Assembly: GCA_025526915.1 (NCBI GenBank)
Contig: JAHLKH010000173.1
Location: forward strand, 1-60,155
Length of the DNA stretch: 60,155 nucleotides
Reading direction: 5' to 3'
From: Entophlyctis helioformis
Taxonomy: Eukaryota; Chytridiomycota; Chytridiomycetes; Chytridiales; Chytriomycetaceae
The notes below the pieces were generated by a model. It was given only the letters and a program-made list of their open reading frames with translations. It ran no database searches and was not told the origin of the DNA. A program made the position numbers and the translations under genes. Numbering within the stretch: the stretch's first letter is position 1; each line of letters starts with the position of its first letter. Positions 46,081-55,960 of this stretch are shown in pieces.

Positions 46081-49000
46081 ATGCTCGAGAGGGATGTGGT
46101 ACTGCTGTCGCTGCTGGCACAGGACGACGACGGGCTGCAGAACAAGCAGACGCTGGGAGAGCGGCGTGTGGTCAGACACGCCAGCAGCGATGCTTTTCGA
46201 GACAAGGTGCGCACGGTGCTCTCGGAGGGCGGCCCAGAGTCTCGCGCATGGCTCGCTCGGCTGGTCGCCAGAGCGTATGTGGTCAAACCGCTGGATTCGG
46301 CTGCCGTCGCGGTCGAGCAGCAACAGCAACAGCAGCCAGGCAGCGCCTTGCCAAGTGCCGACTCGGCCCTTGAACTTGGCGAGGATCACGGCTCTGCCGA
46401 AGCGCTCGGCTTGGATGGTGCATATGCGCTCCAGCGGTCGTCTGTGTCTGGCTCGCTTACAGATGCTGGGCAATCGGCCGTTCGCGCGCAGACGGCATCG
46501 GCCATGACAGGCACCGACCATGATCTCATTGTCCGGCTGTCAGACTCCCAAGACATGTATCTCCAGGCAGCCGGCCGGGTAGGCGCAGCCATGCTGGTGC
46601 CCCCGAGGATGAGCAAACACACTCATTCAACTTTGTGCAATCTGCTCAACATGGCAATGTCCGTCGCAGCTGTTTGTGGCTCTCAACATGACCATGCACG
46701 AGCTTGAACAGACCATCTCAGCCGAGGCGATCCCCTATCTGCTCCTTTCCATCCATAGGTATGCTGCCTGTCTGCTCAGTGGGCACGCAGCGTCGCATCA
46801 GCCTGCGGGCCTTGGTATTGATTGGCAAACTGCCTTGCTCATGCAGCGACACGGGATCCTATCTGCAGCATCCTGTGCTGCTCTATTGTCGATCCGTGCT
46901 GCGCAAGTCGTTTGAAGACTGCTGGATACCTCCCACAGAGGAAGATCGTGCCAGCCAGTGCTGCAGGCAGATTGAAGCTGCACTTGATCGAGCCGTGCAG
47001 GAGGAGCCTTCGGATCAAGCCAAACACCAGACAGCCATATGCGAAATGATCTACGAGCTTGTGCTGTACTACATCATTGTCGACCGGCCGGACCAGTCGA
47101 CGGCATATCTGGCGCTGCTTCGTCAAATGCTGCTCACATTTGGAATCATGCCCGAGTCGGCGTCTTGGCTGTAAGAGGACTCATGCCCACCAACCGCGCG
47201 GCAAATGCTAATCCAACGCGGTGTCGCGCATGGATATCCACAGGGATGTGTGTCGCCTTGAGAGGATCGAGCAGCTTTGCGACGAGCATTCCAAGTTGGC
47301 CGTCGCAACACCAGCAGAGCCGACCAATCTGACCAATTTGCTGGCCCAAGCAGACAAACTCCAAGAGCGAGACTTGCCGGATGTCCTCAATCTGCTGATT
47401 GATGCGGCATTCAGTCGCACCTTGCCGATCCATGCGATGCGTGTCTTCTCAACGACTCTTGCCGCCAAAAGCAGCATCGACTTGGCCATGCTCTCCTGGA
47501 TGTGCAATGCCGTCTCGATAGCGTTTACGCCAGGCAAGCCCTGATTGCCAGGCGAATGATGAACGCCTACCAGAGTCTTACACCCTCATGTGTCTGTGAC
47601 AGGGAGCCGCCCACAAGACGAGCTTGTTCCTCACTTTATGGAGCACATTCGAGCACATCCGCCGGGCGAGCGTCTCAACAAGCTGCTCTTGATTGTTCCG
47701 CAGATGGTGGAGAGCCTGCCAGCATTCAAAGCATCAGCTGTGGACAAGCAAGCATGGCGCATACGAGTCAACGATCTTTATCTGTGGCTGTATATCCAAC
47801 TCGACAGCCAAGCATACCGATCGTGTTTTCACGAGTCTCGTGCGTTGGCCTGATTCTCTTCACATGTGGCCACATTGACCAACACCAGCGTACCGTGTCT
47901 CTTGCCTGATAGTTTTCTTCAAGCCTCTGCTCGACAAGCATTCTTTGCTCTGCATCTCCAGCAGTGTACGCTAAACCGCAAATGACATGCGTGGCATGAA
48001 TACCCAGCATGCCAGGACTGACTATCAGCGTCCCGTGACCAAACGCAGGATCTCAAGCCGCCGGCCAAGACAGCGCCAACGCCTCTCGACGCACATGCGC
48101 CGCTCCCAGCTGAAGCTCAACTTCTTGATGCTATTGAGCGAATTGACCCGCAGTCGCAGGCAGATAGCCTTGCAACACTGGCCGAGGAGGTTGTGAAGCT
48201 TGTCGGAGACATGGCAAGTGCTCCAGTTTGGACTATTTTGCTTTGTCCTGCAGCTGGCACTAAACTGGCGTGGCTTGTCTTGTTATCATTCGCAGCCTAT
48301 GCCTGAGATGGCTACCGTGGTAAGCCAATGCCTCCTTTACAACAGCATCGATGAACAAATGTCTGGCAACCACCCCTGCACATCACTGACGCGACACAAT
48401 GGACATGCAGACACGCATGCTGGTGGCTTTGCTGCGAAAGTCGTGCAATACTACCGTTATTAGCTATGCGCAGCATCTGTACTCGGCAGTCAAGAGTCGA
48501 AGCGGCCTGTCCAGTATGTATGGCGTTGCTAGCACAGAGCTCAATAATCCGCTGTGCTTGAGCTAACCGGTGATTGCAGGCCAATACTTGAATGCACACG
48601 ACGTCACGCGTAGCACAATCATGCTGATTATGATTCTTCAGGACTTTGCGCATCACGACATGGTTCACGATCCAGCCGTCAGATCATACGCAGAGCTGGA
48701 TCGCCTCTCTGACAGGTCTATTGAGGACACGTTCAAGTTTGGGCTGACCATGCCCACCTGGATACTGTCTGCCGAATCAGGCGGCTGCGGCGATTCAACG
48801 GCAAGTGTCTATCTATGTAGAAGAGCACAGCACTGCACTGAGGTTGACCTGTGCCGACCAACACCAATGCGTACAGGTAGTTTGCAATGCAATGGTGGAC
48901 GTGGCTGTTTCGCTGGGCCGCCCCGACTTTTTCATGCTGCTTGTTGGATGCATCAGTGGTGCCATCGCTTCATGCCAGCCAGAAGGGAAACGGGTGCGTT

Positions 49001-50351
49001 GGGCTCTTATCGCAAGCTCTCCAAAGTGGAAAACTCACGTTGCCTGGTTTGCAAGTTTTCGGCAGACGCACTGGGGCTGTTTGGCGTATGCTTTGCATCG
49101 ACGCTCTATGAATGGAAGTCAGAAAGGTATGTCAGTGTCATTGAACAGCCGCGGATGCAAGGCGGTGCTTTGTCGACCACTGTGGACTGACCTCAACACA
49201 CACACACACACACAGCCAGCAACGTGTTGCCAAAGTGATTGCGAAGCTGGTGGCAAAGGACAGCCAAGCCAATTCTCTTTCCTTGCAGCCTGTTCAAGTG
49301 GCGCAACTGCTGGACTTTTTGCAGAATCTATGCACCGCGTGGGCAAGGATGCCTGCAAACCTTGTGCCACCATTGCCACACTGGGTCTTGGCCGAGATTG
49401 CGTTTTTCAATGGACCGGCACACTCGGCGTTGAGGCAAGCCATGCGCGATTGAGGATGTATTGGCATGTGCACACAACTGACTCGATTGACTGCTGGAAT
49501 TGTGCTTTCTTTGAGCAGTAAGCGCCACTACTTGAATGGCATGATGGCTGCCTCGTCTGATCTGGCACATGTGGACGGACTTGACCTGTTCTGGTCGTCG
49601 TCGATGCTATTGCACTTGATTGAATGCAGTCTTTGTCTCAAAGGCAAGTCGTGGTGCTTAGAGGTCTGCCAAGCCATCCATAAGACGGCAACGGATGAGC
49701 GATGCTGGCATGCGCAAGAGACTGACATGGCGCGCTTTTTGCAGAGTATCTCCATGCGGCCTTTTTCATGCAAATGATGACGCCCCAGATCGACTATGCG
49801 ATGGCATACCGCGCTCTCCGAAACGTGCCATGGGAGCAAGAGATTGCGCGGATTGGCAGTCATGACCAAGTGACCTCGGCATCCACATCCGCGAATCCCA
49901 TGGCCGCAGTGCAAAATCTGATGCAGGCTATTCCGTTAGCTTGCTTTTGGGATATCCATCTGATCGAGTTTGTGGTCTGTACGTGGTGGCATCCCTGTCA
50001 GCCCGTTGGTCAGCTGTCCAGGTGTGTTGGGCAGCGGCAGGCACAACTGACACACTGCCCATACACAATTGAACAGACTTTTTGAAGAGCCATGGCCGCG
50101 CTGACGTTGCCCAACAGCTGGTGGTGCGTTGGCTTGCCACGATCGGCATCTCATTTAGTGGCGTTACACTGACCTTTTGCACCTGTGAGGGACACTAGAT
50201 GCAGTTTGTTCGACGACACGAGATGGCAGCAGCAGCGCCGCAATCGTTGCCAGGCAAAGCAAGCCGGAACGCCTTCATCCAAGCTGTGCAGCAGAAGCAT
50301 CTCAAGCGCATCGTCATGGAGCTTGGCACAAGCACCCCCACCAGCACCTGA
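46081..50351 (+). CDS. INTS8: Integrator complex subunit 8
   Basis: INTS8 bridges Integrator to PP2A; the complex cleaves snRNA and paused transcripts at RNA polymerase II. Seventeen exons: 46081-46578, 46670-46758, 46847-47170, 47244-47533, 47603-47839, 47889-47965, 48049-48213, 48296-48319, 48411-48513, 48580-48800, 48877-48993, 49056-49126, 49216-49434, 49519-49643, 49745-49978, 50077-50123 and 50199-50351, giving 997 residues (human 995). It is helical (TPR-like) throughout. Best matches are C-terminal: AQLLDFLQNLCTAWARMPAN, PHWVLAEIAFFNG, ALSKRHYLNGMMAASSDLAH, IDYAMAYRAL, ACFWDIHLIEFVVYFLKSHG, VAQQLVMQFVRRHEM and SRNAFIQAVQQKHL. A poly-Gln stretch lies in exon 1. Five introns start with GC (after 47533, 48213, 48800, 49434 and 49643). 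Exons 5-8 and 11-12 carry the most boundary uncertainty. Confidence 0.82.
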
Positions 50352-50463
50352 CGAATCTCGAGGCGGTCAGTGTGTTTGGGAGTGCACGCTTCACCAAATC
50401 CTTCATTCTGCAGTGTTGCGTTATCAGAATGAATGCTCCAATCTGCCGTAACGATGTTGGTGT

Positions 50464-52346
50464 TCAAGGGTCCGTGTCCATGGCAGCACCCTCAGCAGGG
50501 GCATTTGTCGCCGCCGTGTCCGGAGCGCTCGTTGAAGCAGCCGGAGGAGCTTCCGTGTCCGCGAGCATGTCCAAGTACCTGGAAAGTGCCCAACGACAAT
50601 CGCGTTAGAAATGGACGAGGCCACAAAAACGGTGAGAATGGACAGCCTGCTCGCCTCTGGAGACCCTCGCTTTCGACAAGGTAGAACTTGGTGTCCTTGC
50701 CAACCACGCCGACAGAGCAGTTGTTGATATTGAGCTCCTTGTCCTGCTGGAGCGTGTCTCGAAGCGATCTGAGACCATGAAGGATAATCTCGTCCAACGA
50801 TGCTGCGCAACGCAACGCAACACAACGCAACGCAACGCAACACGAGATACATTATTGACTGTGGTAAGACTGCAGATCGCCACCGGCAGGGATGCACACA
50901 CAGCGACTCAAAGATCAATGGTTGGCGGTGCCTACCTTTGGCGAACGTCGAAAAGTGGTTTTCCAGGTACGTCTTGGCAGACTGCGAACGGGCTCCAATG
51001 GCCATGGCAACGTAGTCAAAGTAGTTGCCCGACGGCGAACACTCGTACAGGTGTGGGCCGGTCTCCTGTCGAAGATAGTTTGGTCAGGAGAGCAATCAGC
51101 AGCAGAACGCCAAAGGGCAAGCAAATGGCATGCAACAGGCCTCACGTCGAAGCCAACCACGAGGAGGCCGACACCGTAAGGACGCTTGCCGTAGCGCTGC
51201 GTGTTGATTTGGGCCTCTAGACAAGCGTGCATCCGCAAAGCAAGGTGCTCGTCAGACACGGAATATGCAGTGACAGGGATGTCCAAGTCATCCGCATGAG
51301 AAACGCCTTTGACATACTGTCACCGACTGAAGCGACAATGCGCGAGAGAGGAAGAGGTCTGTCGTAGATCATGCGCGACTTCATCGCCTCCGTTCTCATA
51401 AAATTGCTGGATGCCATGCAGGCAGCGGTGCGCAAGAGTCAGCGAAGCGCAACGTGGGAACAGAGCAGGCTCGAGGTCGAGCGACGAACGGACAGCAGCA
51501 CCGCGCGACGAACCTTAAAACACGCGCATCAGAGGTAAGGCCGGCAAACGCAATGCCCATGTGGTCATCGATCTTGAGGATCTTCTTCTGGTACGAAGCA
51601 AGCTCACCAGGCGATCTCTGCCATTGTGAGCATTGCCACGGCAAGTAGAGCATGCACGGCATGAGCAATGCGGTGGGTTGTTGGGAGTCGTCGGGCGGCA
51701 CAGCCCAACCCTGGCAACATGGTTGCGTATGGTTCACAAACCTTGAGGGCGAAGACAACGGCATGGGTGTCGGAGCGGATGCCAACAGCAGCGGAGCCTT
51801 GCTTGACGGCCTCTAGGGCATACTCGACTTGGTGGATGCGACCCTAGATAATCATATGGCGCAGTGGTACGGCGTCATGCCATGTATGTCAGTCAGTTGC
51901 TCAGTGCAAATAGCGACAGCACGGTCTGCAAGCCGAGACTGTGGCATGCGGGCGACTGACTGCCAGAGGCGAGACAGGCAGATGCAGCCAAGGTGTTGGT
52001 GGCAACACAGCGAGCATAGCATTCTCGACGAGCCCTCGTTGAGAGGCTCCATGCGGCAGTGCCCGCTGGCAGACAGACAGGCGGCCGAGGCGACCAGGGC
52101 ACACTTGGCCAGACGAGACGAACCTGCGGCGACCAGATGGTGATATCGCTGTCGTATCTGGGTGGGCAGCCGTCGGGGGCGCCGGGGAGTGCGGGGTGCG
52201 AGGAGTGCCACGGTTCATGGCACGGCGCATGGTTGCGGGCAGCAGCCGTGCAGCGACGCAGGCAGCGAGCACACGAGCGTCAGCGTCTGTCCAGACACAC
52301 GCCAACAATGCACCCTGGCCCGTCCAACGCACTGAGATCTGAACAT
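50464..52346 (-). CDS. PSMA1: 20S proteasome alpha subunit 6 (alpha1/PSMA1)
   Basis: Structural alpha-ring subunit of the 20S core (yeast Pre5). Nine exons: 52346-52333, 52157-52124, 51843-51742, 51617-51514, 51406-51318, 51216-51146, 51065-50936, 50802-50631 and 50578-50464, giving 276 residues (human 263). Seen: the short first exon MFRSQ joined to [11 protein letters not shown], then the proteasome alpha signature [98 protein letters not shown] and [14 protein letters not shown]. The C-terminus is acidic and Ala/Thr-rich. The last intron donor (GTTTTTGTG) is weak and was chosen for phase and its CTAAC branch site. The gene is convergent with INTS8 (112 bp). Confidence 0.93.
50812..50846. 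repeat. (GCAAC)n pentanucleotide repeat in a PSMA1 intron
   Basis: Six or seven GCAAC/ACAAC units immediately next to the exon 8 acceptor; on the transcribed strand this forms a GTTGC tract running into the 3' splice site. Confidence 0.8.
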
Positions 52347-52427
52347 TGTACGCGAGTCGTCGACAACGCAGCAAGGATTTCATTGTCCACGAGATGGCCG
52401 CGAGATGGCTGCGAGATGGCCGCGAGG

Positions 52428-53881
52428 TCATCGTGGCACGGACTTACGGATGAGCAGCCGCACGTTGTTGAGCAGCGCATCGACCAGATCCAAGTACACG
52501 TTGGGCTCTTGGCGATCGTCGCGCTCCATCTCTGCAATGAGGAGCTCTGGCCGTGTCACTTCGACCTCGACCTCGTGAAGCATCTCGTCTCCAGATCCGA
52601 AACTCGACCCGTATCCTTGGTCGGCCGCCCGCACTTGTGTCAAATCAACCTGGAAAGGCGACATGGTGTAGGACAGGCGGTCTTTGCCGCGGACAAACTC
52701 GGGCTGGTAGATACTTTCAATGTCAGACACTGGACAAGCAAATGTTTGGCACATGCGCCATTAGCAAGTTGCGATCGGAGCTTGTGCAATACCAGCCATG
52801 GCGCTCTGCTTGATCAGCAAGCTGTGCAGACGCGCTTACAGTGACGCTCAAGGTTGACCGACACGCGGTAGTCGAGAGCAGATGTCGGCAGGAACACTTC
52901 GAGATTGGCCACTCCCATCTTTGAAATGATGCACTTGACCTGGCCAGGCAAGCAAGCCTGTGGTCAGCGCAGGCCATCCCCAGCACAAGCCGTAATAATG
53001 CGCATGGCATGCACATTTATGCACATCCGGCATCTCAGCGCTGCAAAGCCGCGCCAAACAACCAACCTGTTGCGTTCCCTTGGTGACGGTCTTGCGTACT
53101 TTGCCAATGCCGCGGATGGTGTAAAACAGGTCTTCTTCGCGAAGGTGGACGTATCGGATTCCAGATCCGGGGCGAACGGTTGCGGCATTCAGCTTCTGGT
53201 TCAGTGTTGCATGTTGGTTGCGCGACATGTTGCTGCTAAAGGAAAAGTATGAGCCGCTGCTATCAATGACGGTCTCGGACAGGATCGGCAAGGAGATCCG
53301 TCGCCGCGATTGCTTGTCCAGGACCATTCCCAGCTTAACCTCGATCTGTCGGCCAACCATCAGTCTGACAGCTGCGTCACAAAGGCCGGCCAGTCGGCGC
53401 ATCTGCCGCATTCCCATATGCATGGTTGAACCCACGGGCGTGTGCTCACCTCGATCTGCTGGGCGGTGAAGCGAGGCTCTCGTGACTGCGACGATACTTT
53501 GGCCTGCTGTGCGCTGCGAATGGCGCTCTTGAGAAACTGGCCGACCTGCATGGTCACATCCGAGTGTGGCCGCACGCCAAACAGAGACGGCGGAATACGT
53601 CGTTGCTGCTCCATAGCGCCTGCCGCAGATGCACCGGATGCTGTTGATGCCGATGGGGTTGCATGTCCGTTGTGCTGCACCGTCGGTGCTTGTTGTGCAG
53701 ATGCACTCAAAGGACTAGGTGCCAAGTCGCCATTGGCGGCGGCAGATGAAGCAGACGGCGCAGCGGATGAGGCTGCCGTATGTGCAGTTGTGCTGTCCGG
53801 CGCCGTTGCTACAGCCTGGCCAGTCTGGGTATCATTGTCCACGTCGTCGTCGTCGTCGTCGTCGGCACGCTGACGCTTCAT
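52428..53881 (-). CDS. CET1: mRNA-capping RNA 5'-triphosphatase, Cet1 type
   Basis: Metal-dependent tunnel-fold RNA triphosphatase that removes the gamma phosphate of nascent mRNA before guanylylation. Exons 53881-53450, 53345-53067, 52939-52840 and 52729-52428 give 370 residues. The N-terminus is an acidic/Ala/Ser-rich leader (KRQRADDDDDDDVDND), then the catalytic domain: the beta-strand glutamate motif IEVKLGMVLDKQSRRRISLP, TVRPGSGIRYVHLREEDLFY, KMGVANLEVFLPTSALDYRV, LSYTMSPFQVDLTQV, and the second glutamate strand LHEVEVEVTRPELL followed by ALLNNVRLLIR. Metazoan capping enzymes use an unrelated cysteine phosphatase, so this supports fungal identity. The stop is only 81 bp before the PSMA1 start on the same strand. 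Confidence 0.88.
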
Positions 53882-53972
53882 GCCAGATTCGCTTTGTGGA
53901 TCAAACACTCACGAGGAAAGCCAACCGTTCATTGAGCCAGAAGTCGGCCAGTAGCGGGTTGCTGGAAGCCGA

Positions 53973-54424
53973 CTAGTGAGTAGCAGGGCTGGTGGCAGCA
54001 CCGGGAACAGCCGGCGATCCAAGGCCAAGCATGTGCTTGAGGCTTTGGCTCAGGTCGTGCAGTCCAGAGTCGTCGTGGGGAACAGCAGACAAGAGAGGCG
54101 GGTCGCGTTCAAAGTGCTGCGTCTGGCCGTAGCTGCCAAGCGCGTGTTGAAGGTGGTGTGCGTGCGGCTGCTGCTGCTGCTGCTGGCTTAGAGCCGACAG
54201 GTAGGCTTGAACATGCGGAGGAGGGCCGTTGTAGGGAACATGTGCTGGATGCCCAAAGCCGGGCTGCGGCATGCTTCCAGGGAAAGGCATGACGCCGTGA
54301 GCCTGGGGAAATGGCGGCATTTGGCGCTGCTGGAAGAACAACGGGTGCGCGCCGTGGGGATGCATACCCGGCAGCTGCTGCATATGCATCTGGGGAGAAT
54401 GATGCGGCATGTGCTGTTGGAATG

Positions 54425-54515
<91 letters not shown>

Positions 54516-55625
54516 GTAATGAGGCGGCTGCTGACGGGACTGCGATTGCGACTGCGATTGCGACTGCGATTGCTGCTGCTGCGCGTGCACCGGATGGTCT
54601 GGCACGGTCCCGGCCGGAGGAGCAGCAGCAGCAGCGGTCAGCATGGCGAGAAGATTGCGCGACTTGATGCGAAGGTTTGCGTCCTGATCGTCGCCAGTGT
54701 CGTCCATGCCGAACATGCCGTGCTGGCCATCGTAATGATCTGGCGGCTTGTGGGTGCCCCACTCCGAGTTGCCGTTGCCTGCCCATGGCGAAGGCGCAGC
54801 GACCGACTTTGGCGTTGGAGACGCATGAAACGCTTGCATGTGCAGCTGGCCAGGCGTGTGCTGGTGCAAGTACGGCTGATTCTGGCTCTGGGGGTTCATG
54901 TGCAGGTGATGCGAATGCGAGGGACTCTGCAGATCTGCCACCAGCAACGATGGCTCCTTGTCGACCGAGCGGGAGAAGACTGGAATGGGCAGCGCAGACG
55001 GTGCGGGCGAGTTCTGGAACGTGGCGCCAGCATAGCGGTCAGACGAGAGCACTGACGACTGCGACGACGACACAGAGGTCGGTGCTGCAGCATTGTCGTT
55101 GCTGGGCTTGCTGGATCCCGGAGACGGGCGAGGCTGCTGGCTGCTGTTCTTTTGTGCAGAGCGAGGCGCAGATCCAGACGCTGTCGAGACAGCAGCGGAT
55201 GCGGCAGTTGGGCCACTGGCCACAGTGATGGGATTGGCTGCAGCGCCAGCGGCTCCACTGCCATTTGCAGGATTGTTGCCGTTGCGGCCACCCTTGTCGT
55301 TGCCACGTTGCCGTTGCTTTGGCTGTTGCTGCTGCTGCTGCTGTCCTTGCTTGTCCTGCTTCGGCTGCTGCTGCTTGTCTTGCTTGTCTTGCCTGGCCTG
55401 CTTGTCCTGTTTGGGTTGTTGCTGCTGTTGCGGTTGAGTGTCCAGCGACTTGGCGGACTCGGGCCGAGGCGGCTCTTGCTCAGAAAGCTGCGACTTCTTG
55501 CTGCTCTTGGGCGTTCGGTTGGGTTTGGCTGCTGGCGAGCGACCGCCGCTGCCGTTGCTCTGGCCGTTGCTCTGGCCGTTGCCTTTGTTGGCGTTGCCGC
55601 TGCTTGTCGATACAACTGCCGACAT
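53973..55625 (-). CDS. PNRC/Edc1-like mRNA decapping-associated protein
   Basis: A single uninterrupted frame of 550 residues, mostly disordered (Gln, Ser, Pro, Asn, Lys). The recognisable element is a proline-rich PNRC motif, YAGATFQNSPAPSALPIPVF, followed by a short ENLL-type helix segment (RIKSRNLLAMLTAAA). Proteins with this motif (PNRC2, yeast Edc1/Edc2) bind Dcp1 and activate decapping in P-bodies. The N-terminus is Lys/Gln-rich with SGGRSPAAKPNRTPKSSKKS. A poly-Gln tract of about 30 residues is encoded at about 54424-54523, mixing CAA and CAG. The stop lies 92 bp before the CET1 start on the same strand. Confidence 0.7.
54424..54523. repeat. Poly-glutamine trinucleotide repeat
   Basis: CTG/TTG triplets on the plus strand, read as CAG/CAA (Gln) in the PNRC-motif protein. 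The CAA interruptions are regular, and a second Ser-Gln repeat follows at about 54535-54575. Confidence 0.9.
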
Positions 55626-55745
55626 GATATCCTACCACATCCATTCGCATCAGCGTCGTGCATGCGTGCAGTGCAGGGTGGCACTCACGAGAGAATTGTT
55701 TAACAAAGTTATCCTTGCTGAGGGGTGGGCAATAGGGCGAGGGAA

Positions 55746-55763
55746 TGCCGGCAGTTGCCGGCA
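55746..55763. other. GC-rich palindrome (TGCCGGCA repeated)
   Basis: TGCCGGCA, two bases, TGCCGGCA. Each half is itself a palindrome, so the site can be read as a direct repeat or as a hairpin with a 2-4 nt loop. Confidence 0.7.
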
Positions 55764-55806
55764 AAATGCCCGACATCCAAACAATTACCAAGAATCATTG
55801 AATTAA

Positions 55807-55828
55807 ATTCGACCCAGAGGCGTCGAAT
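55807..55828. other. Hairpin downstream of the Fanzor gene
   Basis: A perfect 7-bp stem, ATTCGAC paired with GTCGAAT, with an 8-nt loop, about 130 bp past the Fanzor stop on the minus strand. It is a candidate RNA structure only. Confidence 0.5.
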
Positions 55829-55960
55829 GTAAGGCAAGCATAACACACGATTGAAGGTTCGAGTCAGCAACGAGCATGCGACGACAGGCGGGCGAGGCAT
55901 ACCAGCGAGATGCTTACCTTCGTAAAGTGACCCTATTGGTCGATCGGGAGGTGCCCCGAT

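Larger units (their letters stand above)
55626..55960. other. Spacer between the Fanzor 3' end and the PNRC-protein gene
   Basis: 335 bp without an exon. On the minus strand it lies directly after the Fanzor stop codon and before the PNRC-protein start. It is AT-richer than its surroundings and contains two clear hairpins (55746-55763 and 55807-55828). It could be an ordinary 3' UTR plus promoter, or could include the end of a mobile element. Confidence 0.45.

Noticed and set aside
48240..48320. An alternative acceptor at 48252 that would add 15 residues to the 24-nt exon of INTS8.
   Set aside because: The segment contains ACTAAAC, a likely branch point for the acceptor at 48295, so the shorter exon is preferred, but not proven.
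52380..52447. A possible extra final exon of the capping triphosphatase after a GTAAGT at 52447.
   Set aside because: It would need a 39-nt intron, shorter than any other here; reading straight through to TGA at 52428 gives a natural end.
55845..55880. GGTTCGAGTC resembles a tRNA B-box (T-loop).
   Set aside because: No A-box, anticodon stem or acceptor pairing could be found in the 70 bases upstream, so there is no tRNA. It could at most be a chance Pol III-like box.
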